From Saccoglossus kowalevskii (Eukaryota; Hemichordata; Enteropneusta; Harrimaniidae), in contig NW_003112482.1 of NCBI RefSeq assembly GCF_000003605.2, positions 116,157-129,140 of the forward strand: 12,984 bases of DNA, read 5' to 3'. Positions 7,299 through 12,984 of the stretch are shown one piece after another; position 1 is the stretch's first letter; every line of letters begins with the position of its first letter. A model generated the notes under the pieces. That model saw only the letters and a list, made by a program, of their open reading frames with translations, ran no database searches and was not told the DNA's origin. The position numbers were made by a program, and so were the translations under genes.

Positions 7299-7314
7299 CT
7301 ATTACCGGTAATAG
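7299..7314. repeat. 16-bp perfect palindrome
   Basis: CTATTACCGGTAATAG reads identically on both strands without a spacer. It could be a dimeric protein-binding site or chance. Confidence 0.8.
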
Positions 7315-7980
7315 CTTTTACACTGTAGACTAATATAAATGACACAATTTTTGGTTTATATGTGTATCTTTTCTATAAATCACATCCTTTAGTGACGAAA
7401 CGCTTTAATGACGTAAATGGGTGACATAAAGGCCGTTCAAATCATCGATATAGTTTTCAGCTGCAGTCGTCCATCAATATAGATTATGTTTTCAAGAGAT
7501 TTCATTTTAGATGACTAACGACTACAAAATGCCTTCACCCATGTACATCTTTTTAACATCACAGAAGCGCTCCATCACTAGACAGTGTGACACAAACACT
7601 GACTTATATGACTCGTGTATTCGAGATATGGCTCTGACACGCGCAAATATGGTATTAATGGTCGTGTTTACAATTAATGCAATGTTTGGTTAATTCTGCT
7701 TCTAAAAATGTGTCAAATATTGCACCTAAAATGATCATGTTCAAATGGTTACTAATCTTCGAAGAGCTAACTTGAGGGATTTAGAGAACATAAATGACTA
7801 TAGATTTTTGATAAACGACTAAGCATTGGAATTAAATTCAGAAAAAAATGTTTATATCTCAATAGCTCAGTGTGAGATGTTTTAAAAAATTTTTTTCTAA
7901 TTTATGTGTGGCATTTTGTTCATTCATGCTGGTAATAAACATTTCAATTTGGGTGAATATTTACACTTATTGGGAATAAG
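7315..7980. other. stretch with a weak exon candidate at 7511-7693
   Basis: TTTCATTTTAG precedes ATGACTAACG at 7511, a reasonable 3' splice site. The 60-codon frame that follows reads MTNDYKMPSPMYIF and ends in a hydrophobic segment MVLMVVFTINAMFG. It is less AT-rich than its surroundings. No strong donor or family was seen, so it may be chance. TGACGTAA at 7408-7415 is a CRE-like octamer. Nothing else was recognised. Confidence 0.2.
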
Positions 7981-7983
7981 ATG

Positions 7984-8112
7984 AAGGGATTTACAAATAA
8001 TTGGCATGGAGCATTGCTACTCTCTTCCTTTACAGACTGTCACAAATGAATGTGGAGGCTGTAAATTGGCTGACTCTTCACACATATCCTAAATGAAGAA
8101 AGTAAATCCCTT
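7984..8112. repeat. 11-bp perfect inverted repeat flanking the exon candidate
   Basis: AAGGGATTTAC (7984-7994) and GTAAATCCCTT (8102-8112) are exact reverse complements 107 bp apart. They bracket the acceptor and short exon at 8036. This could allow a long-range stem in the transcript, or mark a small insertion. No duplication was seen outside the arms. Confidence 0.5.
8036..8092 (+). CDS. candidate terminal coding exon, frame ambiguous
   Basis: CTCTCTTCCTTTACAG| (8020-8035) is a textbook 3' splice site with a long pyrimidine tract. In phase 0 the exon reads TVTNECGGCKLADSSHIS and stops at TAA 8090-8092. In phase 2 it reads LSQMNVEAVNWLTLHTYPK and stops at a TGA at 8094-8096. Both are protein-like and both end within three bases, so this would be a last coding exon. 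ATTAAA at 8205-8210 followed by TTGTGTGTTT at 8218-8227 is a plausible polyadenylation signal. The upstream partner exon is unknown; the locus at 2052 is one possibility. Confidence 0.35.
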   Translation, partial: TVTNECGGCKLADSSHIS

Positions 8113-8228
8113 GAAAATCATGCATTTGCATCCAACTGTTTAGGTATTTTTAATTTATATTTTTACAATCGTTAAGAATTATTTTCATGCGCTAGTCAAA
8201 ATTAATTAAATACCAAATTGTGTGTTTA

Positions 8229-8640
8229 TATACTATTTTTAAGTTCATAGTTCAAAGTGGAAAGTTTTAGATTATAGATGTATAAAATTAAAAAAAATCT
8301 AAAATCTTTGTTTTGATTAATATTTGTCTTATCTTAATAATTATTCATTTGATTGACGCAAGATTTGTCTACTGCTTTTTTTTAATATTCAAATTTTTAA
8401 TTTTTTTCTTTGAATGAAGAAAATAAGAAATAATAATTTATTTTTAAATGCAAGGGTCAAGTCTTGTGTTCGTAAGATGAATACTTATGAGTCACTATAT
8501 GCCCTTAGAGAGTATGTCTCCTGTAAGCCCCATCACACACAACTCTCACGTATGTCGTTGGCAGTAAAATAACATGTCATGCATTTACATGGTAAAAAAC
8601 ATTGAGTAGAATTCATTTGCATTCGGTTCTTACGCTACCA
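8229..8640. other. AT-rich stretch, probable intergenic
   Basis: No gene recognised. Runs of A and T dominate 8280-8450. ATTTGCAT octamers occur at 8124-8131, just upstream, and at 8613-8620. Confidence 0.4.
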
Positions 8641-8842
8641 ACTAGGTGCATTAGTGATTGTAACGGGTTTCGTCCCAGCTGTATCATTCAATGTGTGTCT
8701 CTGATGTAATCGACGGAGTTTGACAAGAACTGGCTAAGACATGTGTTGTGTCTGGTCCAACCTGCTCCTTTCCGTTGAGTACGTTGCGGCACCGCTCGTT
8801 CGGGATATCTTAAGATGTTGACGTGTAATGATATTTAATATA
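8641..8842 (+). promoter_or_regulatory. CpG-enriched promoter-like segment
   Basis: CpGs cluster in ATCGACGGAG, GAGTACGTTGCGGCACCGC and TCGTTCGGG, while the flanks are AT-rich and CpG-poor. The patch lies directly in front of an ATG-led open segment with a perfect donor. No TATA box at a clear distance was identified. Promoter status is inferred from position and composition. Confidence 0.3.
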
Positions 8843-8900
8843 ATGGCTACGTATCTGATCAACCCCTGTTACGATTGCTTCGCTAGTGTTGGCAGCGATG
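8843..8900 (+). CDS. candidate first coding exon, unrecognised
   Basis: ATGGCTACG opens a frame of 19 codons plus one base (MATYLINPCYDC, then FASVGSD). It ends at GATG|GTGAGT, a perfect vertebrate-style donor at 8901, giving a phase-1 intron. The ATG context is TATAATGG, acceptable at +4 only. A second segment 306 bp downstream joins in phase. The exon is less AT-rich than the flanks and follows a CpG-enriched patch. No known family or signal peptide can be named. Confidence 0.35.
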
Positions 8901-9206
8901 GTGAGTCATATTTCTTTGCCACTTTATTTTCCCAGTGAAACTGATGTTTAGAGCGTAAAATGTCCTTAATACAATTACAAGTGCACTGAGCAGCAACGAT
9001 TAATAGCTGTTAAGAACCTGTATTGTACCATTCCATTTCTCAACAATTATCTATTCCCTATTTTTTCATAATAATTTTCTCAAAACCAAATAATTACCCA
9101 CAAACTATGACAGCAAATTATAGAATTAATGGGAATTATGTTACACATTAACTTCCTGAATGCCACAATTTTGACATTTTTTTTGTATTTTTCTATAATT
9201 TTTTAG

Positions 9207-9262
9207 CTAATTTTGGACAGAATGAACATAACTTTTCATTGTTGCAAAAACTCTTTGTAAAG
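9207..9262 (+). CDS. candidate second coding exon in phase with 8843-8900
   Basis: A long T-rich tract ending in ATTTTTTAG| (AG at 9205-9206) precedes it, and AAAG|GTACTT (9263) follows it. Spliced to the upstream exon the junction codon is GCT. The exon then reads NFGQNEHNFSLLQKLFVK for 18 whole codons without a stop, leaving a phase-0 intron. The combination of acceptor, open phase-matched frame and donor in 56 bp is the main support. A phase-0 continuation was not found with confidence. CTTCCCAG| at 9965 is a strong later acceptor, but in phase 0 it reads TAA at once. Confidence 0.35.
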
Positions 9263-9940
9263 GTACTTATGTAATAAAAGTGGAATCTAATGATCAATAG
9301 ATGTGATTGTGTGATTGTAATTCGGTAAAAACTGAAGCATTTATTTGATACAAAATATGGAAAAGTTGCAGCAGGTGTGTCGTTACTGTTGGATTGTGTT
9401 TTTATGATGAATCAGTAGTTCAACCAAATAGCTCAGATCTATTGATGGATGTGTCCACTCAAGCTAATGTATGTGTATATATGCACGGAATACAGATGTC
9501 TACGTTAACGATAACAAAGGCAGATAATGATAAGGGCTGGCCTTGTCAAATATCATAGCAAGATCTTATTGAAATCACGCGATATTAACCTTCACTGTGA
9601 CATCACATGATGATTTTTTCAATTAAAAAAATAGCAAGTAAATTGGAAGTACATGTGTGTGTGTAATGAATATTCAAATACAATATGTAATTATATCATA
9701 AAACATTTTACTAGAAATGTCTTGTGTCATCACTACGGAATTTACGATAATGTAGAACTATTCTTTCACAATTGGTATAAACAGTATCAAGCATAATGCT
9801 ACATGTTCTGTTAAAATTGACTGAATTTTTCAAAAAAATTAGAAAAATGTTAAGTAACTGCCGCTGACACTCTGTGTTGTACGACCCCTTAGAAATATCT
9901 ACTGCTACAAAATGTCAGGATTCTCTTTTACAAAATTTGT
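9263..9940. other. possible intron, no feature supported
   Basis: AT-rich, with a short GTGTGTGTGT run near 9655-9664 and a tandem TGTGATTG pair near 9302-9317. No exon candidate has both splice signals. Confidence 0.3.
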
Positions 9941-10121
9941 GGAAATTTATTTGCCACTTCCCAGTAAATCAAAGCGGCTCACTACATGAACTATGAAATT
10001 ACTGGAAATTATGTCAAGTAGGTGTTACGTGGAACTTGACGCATTGATAGCTCTTAATATCCATCAGACATGGCTTGAAAGTCAGTTTCATAATTGTATG
10101 CAGCCCCTATGTAGATTAATT

Positions 10122-10152
10122 AATAGACCAATCTGTACACGGTTGGTCTATT
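10122..10152. repeat. compact hairpin, 12-pair stem with 7-nt loop
   Basis: AATAGACCAATC (10122-10133) pairs with GGTTGGTCTATT (10141-10152) around the loop TGTACAC. Eleven pairs are Watson-Crick and one is G-T. The stem contains CCAAT on one strand and its mirror on the other. It lies within a 102-codon open frame (9993-10301) that I do not support as a gene. It could be an RNA element, a binding-site pair or the end of a small foldback element. Confidence 0.6.
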
Positions 10153-10943
10153 CACTCCACATTTTCGTCTGTCTGCTATGGCCCAGGGTTATGTATCTAT
10201 CAGCAGGTGTATGCATCAGAACGACGCCGTACGCCGTACACGTACTCACAACTCTTCAAATAATTTATTTTACGAATAAAAATCGCAAATGCAAATATTG
10301 AATCTAGTACGCACACCCTGCACCTGTACATAAAGATAAAATCTTGTATTTCTTGCTGATTGCCCGAACTGACATTCACACCATTCAAGTTGTAATGTAT
10401 GACCTCACAAACATATCAGATCGTTATGTCGGCTTTGTAAAAGAGCGATTACATTTAGGGGTCGTGACCCTACTATCTGATCTGAAAAATGTCTGAGTAT
10501 CGGTATTCAAAATTCAGTGATCAAGTGAGTGGAAAGAAAATATTGGCTTCCTGATGTGACAAACAAAACGACAAACATCATTAATTCTAAGCTGAATTTG
10601 TCTCCTTTATCACATACTTCAGTGTTATTGTTTTAGTTTAGTTTTTATGTTCAGATCAAATTTCATTTCAATGTCGCTATGGTTACTTTATTGTGCCTCA
10701 TTATACGAAATATTTCCTGCCGATTTTTGGTGCGTTATTTTGCCTTTTTTTCTCGGCAGTCGACTTAGTCATATTACTGATTATCCATCAGTGTCTGTTG
10801 GCGTCAACTTTACATTTTCAATTTATTCTTGAAAAAGATATGTCAGTGTACAAAATGGAGTGAAAAAAAGTATGTTTTGTCAGTTTTAGATAATTTTATC
10901 ATCGTTTCCTATGACATCTACATGTCTCAATATATCGTAATAT
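10153..10943. other. stretch without a firm gene
   Basis: A CpG-bearing patch with CGCCGTACGCCGTACACGT lies at 10225-10243. The symmetric word GGGTCGTGACCC is near 10460-10471. TTTTTTTCTCGGCAG| with AG at 10758-10759 is a strong acceptor followed by a short phase-2 segment RLSHITDYPSVSVGVNF that ends at TGA 10830-10832. It could be another terminal exon, but there is no partner. Confidence 0.3.
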
Positions 10944-11054
10944 ATGAAGCCAGGGTTGCAGCAGCTGATAGGACAGAATGAATGGAGGGGTTTAGTGGAG
11001 GCTCTATGTGCCACTTGGCATCTGGAGGATAGAAATCGTAATTGTGGACGATGA
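10944..11054 (+). pseudogene. short peptide resembling a non-LTR retrotransposon C-terminal tail
   Basis: The plus strand reads MKPGLQQLIGQNEW, then RGLVEALCATWHLEDRNRN, and stops at TGA 11052-11054. The pattern WR.LV.ALCAT.H.ED resembles the extreme C-terminal tails of some LINE ORF2 proteins as I remember them. Nothing upstream shows reverse transcriptase motifs, so at most this is a 5'-truncated remnant. The 91-codon frame on the other strand is treated as a shadow. Confidence 0.25.
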
Positions 11055-11858
11055 CACAGGGTGAAAAATGATATATACATGTAGTGTTTACAAGGTTCAA
11101 CTCTAGATGTATTTTTTGAAAGTTTTGACTTTAGTTTCTGAAATGCGTTTCGAATATCCAACTGTAATTTAATGCAAACACATGGAATGGCTTTTTCTGT
11201 CAGTATGCTTTTAACTTTTCATATGTGGATTTCCCTGTAGATTGGGTTTAGTTCACCCCATAGCCTTCAATAGAATTGCATCACTCATAAACCATGCACG
11301 TATTGCACTATTGCACGTAGAGGTTGTGGGGTTAATAGTAAAACCGCTACAAAGGACGTTGAGCTAGTCACTGTATTGTAATGTTGGTGATTTTGTTTCC
11401 TGCAAAGTCTGAGTTTTTCTCTCTGTGACAGCACTTTAGTTTCTTAGTACAATTCCATCATTTCAGTAAAGTACTCCCTAATCTCGTTTTCGCCCTACTT
11501 TCTCGGTGACATCAATGTTGGATTTTAATCTTACACAAATATATTTCCTTCAAACATTAGTCTGTAGAATTGTCTCTGCTTTTCTCGACTTCTATTATAA
11601 AAACCATTAGAAAAGAAATGCTTAAAAATGAGTTTGGAAAAGAAACGGAAATACTACTGAGATGGGATTCTATTTTGCCACCATTGTACGTTTCTAAACC
11701 TTCAGTAACATAATAGTGTTGATTGTTCTATTGAAAGGATATCATTGTACAAGATCAACATTTGCTGTATATTACTGTAAACTTTAATTTATTAAAAGTT
11801 ATATATTTGTGAGTCATGGCAAAAAAAATCCAATTTAATGAAAAATCTAAATAAAAGC
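11055..11858. other. non-coding stretch with one acceptor-like site
   Basis: CCATCATTTCAG| at 11466 precedes a segment that in one phase reads KYSLISFSPYFLGDINVGF before TAA. This is a weak exon candidate without a partner. The rest is AT-rich and unremarkable. Confidence 0.3.
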
Positions 11859-11991
11859 TTAAAGCACAGTGGTCGTCGCGCAGCAAATGTTCGAATTTCA
11901 TGTAAATAAACAATGTATTTTACACGCGTTGTATACGTCGCTATGAGTCCCATATCGAACAGGACGCGACACGACGACTGCCGCCCTTTAA
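11859..11991. mobile_element. 133-bp TTAA-flanked MITE candidate, Kolobok/T2-like
   Basis: TTAA occurs at both ends (11859-11862 and 11988-11991). Reading inward, the left end is TTAAAGCACAGTGGTCGTCG and the right end is TTAAAGGGCGGCAGTCGTCG. The first 23 positions match at 16 without gaps, and a shared TGTTCGA follows at about position 30 on both sides. The T2/Kolobok group uses TTAA target sites and termini of the form TTAAAGGRR, which the right end approaches. The element is far richer in CpG than its flanks. It has no open frame and would depend on a transposase elsewhere. A piggyBac-type origin is the main alternative. Confidence 0.5.
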
Positions 11992-12386
11992 GGTAAAGGG
12001 AATTTTAAAATACAAAAACAAATTTAATATTTTTATTTTTCATTCAAATTCTAAAGTAATTTTCATATAAAATAACTGATATGGGTAGAATGGAGAAAAC
12101 ATTTTTAGTGAAAGTTTCTGTTGTCACACTTAAGATCTGTACACAAACATAAGATTGCTAACTGCTAATATGAATTACTAATGATAAGTTGACTTAATGA
12201 TAATATTGTTGATTCAATATATTTCCTAGTCTCATTGGGTTATAACTAAATTATCAGAAATGATGTCTATTTTAATGATCGTAAAATTTGCTGAAATTGG
12301 TCTCTTGTGAATGGGGAGCATATTACAGCGTGTTTCAGAAAAAAGGTGAAAGTGACAATATTGAAAAAAATTGTCTGTGACTGGTC
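11992..12386. other. AT-rich stretch, nothing recognised
   Basis: No supported coding or RNA feature. The minus frame entering from the minisatellite has no independent support. Confidence 0.5.
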
Positions 12387-12984
12387 TCACACAAACAGTA
12401 ACGGCTACTGTAAACATTCATACTATAATGGCTACTGTGAACATTCAAACAATAACGACAACTGTAAACATTCATACAATAACGGCTACTGTTAACATTC
12501 ATACTATAATGGCTACTGTGAACATTCAAACAATAACGACAACTGTCAACATTCATACAATAATGGCTATTGTTAACATTCATACAATAACAGCTACTGT
12601 GAACATTCATACAATAATGGCTATTGTGAACATTCATACAATAATGGCTACTGTGAACACTCATACAATAATGGCTACTGTGAACATTCATACAATAATG
12701 GCTACTGTGAACATTCATACAATAACGGCTACTGACTATTCATACAATAACGGCTACTGTGAACACTCATACAATAATGGCTACTGTGAACACTCATACA
12801 ATAATGGCTACTCAAAACATTCATACAATAACGACTACTGTGAACATTCATACAATAACGGCTACTGTGACCATTCATACAATAACGGCTACTGTGACAT
12901 TCATACAATAACGGCTACTGTGACCATTCATACAATAACGGCTACTGTGACCATTCATACATAATGGCTACTGTGAACACTCAT
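12387..12984. repeat. 27-bp minisatellite, about 22 units, running off the window
   Basis: The unit is ACATTCATACAATAAYGG followed by CTACTGTGA. It starts with a degenerate unit at 12387-12413 and continues past the window end. Most units are 27 bp. The unit at 12738 is 25 bp, and those at 12898 and 12951 are 26 bp. The variants ACTATAATGG and AAACAATAACGAC alternate in units 1-6, making an 81-bp higher-order repeat (12414-12494 and 12495-12575). 27 is a multiple of 3 and the unit lacks stops in several frames, so long nine-residue periodic frames appear on both strands. The indels switch the frame without closing it, which argues that no protein is maintained. Confidence 0.95.

Noticed and set aside
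9993-10301. 102-codon plus-strand frame
   Set aside because: It has no recognisable domain, no splice support at the start and contains a hairpin. Its length is within chance for a window of this size.
10886-11161. 91-codon minus-strand frame
   Set aside because: The opposite strand has the more protein-like segment. This frame has no motif and is probably its shadow.
11859-11880. CACAGTGG next to the left MITE end as a RAG/Transib-type heptamer
   Set aside because: CACAGTG matches the heptamer, but the other end lacks it and the symmetric borders are the TTAA sites. A 7-bp match alone is weak.
11885-11900. GTTCGAAT as a tRNA T-arm
   Set aside because: No acceptor, D or anticodon arms can be built around it.
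12335-12964. Nine-residue repeat proteins on both strands
   Set aside because: They follow from a 27-bp tandem repeat. Indels shift the frame inside the array, so no single product is maintained.

Overview
The window looks like animal nuclear DNA, probably from a marine invertebrate. It is AT-rich and has long non-coding stretches, minisatellites and microsatellites. It carries a degraded Tx1/L1-type LINE, a short TTAA-flanked inverted-repeat element, and isolated short open segments bounded by eukaryotic splice signals. I see no bacterial operon, Shine-Dalgarno site, tRNA, rRNA or CRISPR array. The phylum cannot be fixed from the sequence. Most open frames of 60-130 codons here are chance or repeat artefacts.

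Layout. 1-1900: AT-rich non-coding DNA with an old duplication (411-665), a family of TTCACTGGGTTTTAATT motifs including a long hairpin (1055-1123), and a (TTTA)6 microsatellite. 1980-2182: a promoter-like patch (CTGATTGGTT NF-Y-type box, two AGGTCA sites) in front of ATGGCGG, a TISU/YY1-like start. The first-exon-like segment behind it appears to carry a one-base frame break. 2971-3387: a 19-bp minisatellite that stays open in every plus frame and directly abuts a 5'-truncated LINE tail (about 3388-4190). The LINE is followed by low-complexity sequence, a 129-bp tandem duplication and an A-rich stretch that may be its 3' end. 4740-4776: a run of AGGTCA-type half-sites, the last three spaced as direct repeats with 5-bp gaps.

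5514-5990: a CpG-rich patch with a possible minus-strand gene start. Two open segments are joined by a textbook 59-bp intron, and the spliced frame ends in a hydrophobic segment. 7980-8092: a textbook 3' splice site followed by a short segment with a stop, a possible last exon. 8640-9262: another CpG-enriched patch, an ATG-led segment ending at a perfect GTGAGT donor, and a phase-compatible second segment. These three loci are the best candidates for real genes. None was recognised by family, and all exon calls are inferences.

10122-10152: a compact hairpin. 10944-11054: a short peptide resembling the tail of a non-LTR retrotransposon protein. 11859-11991: a 133-bp element with TTAA at both ends and imperfect inverted termini, like a Kolobok/T2-type MITE. 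12387-12984: a 27-bp minisatellite that runs off the window and produces open frames on both strands without being coding.
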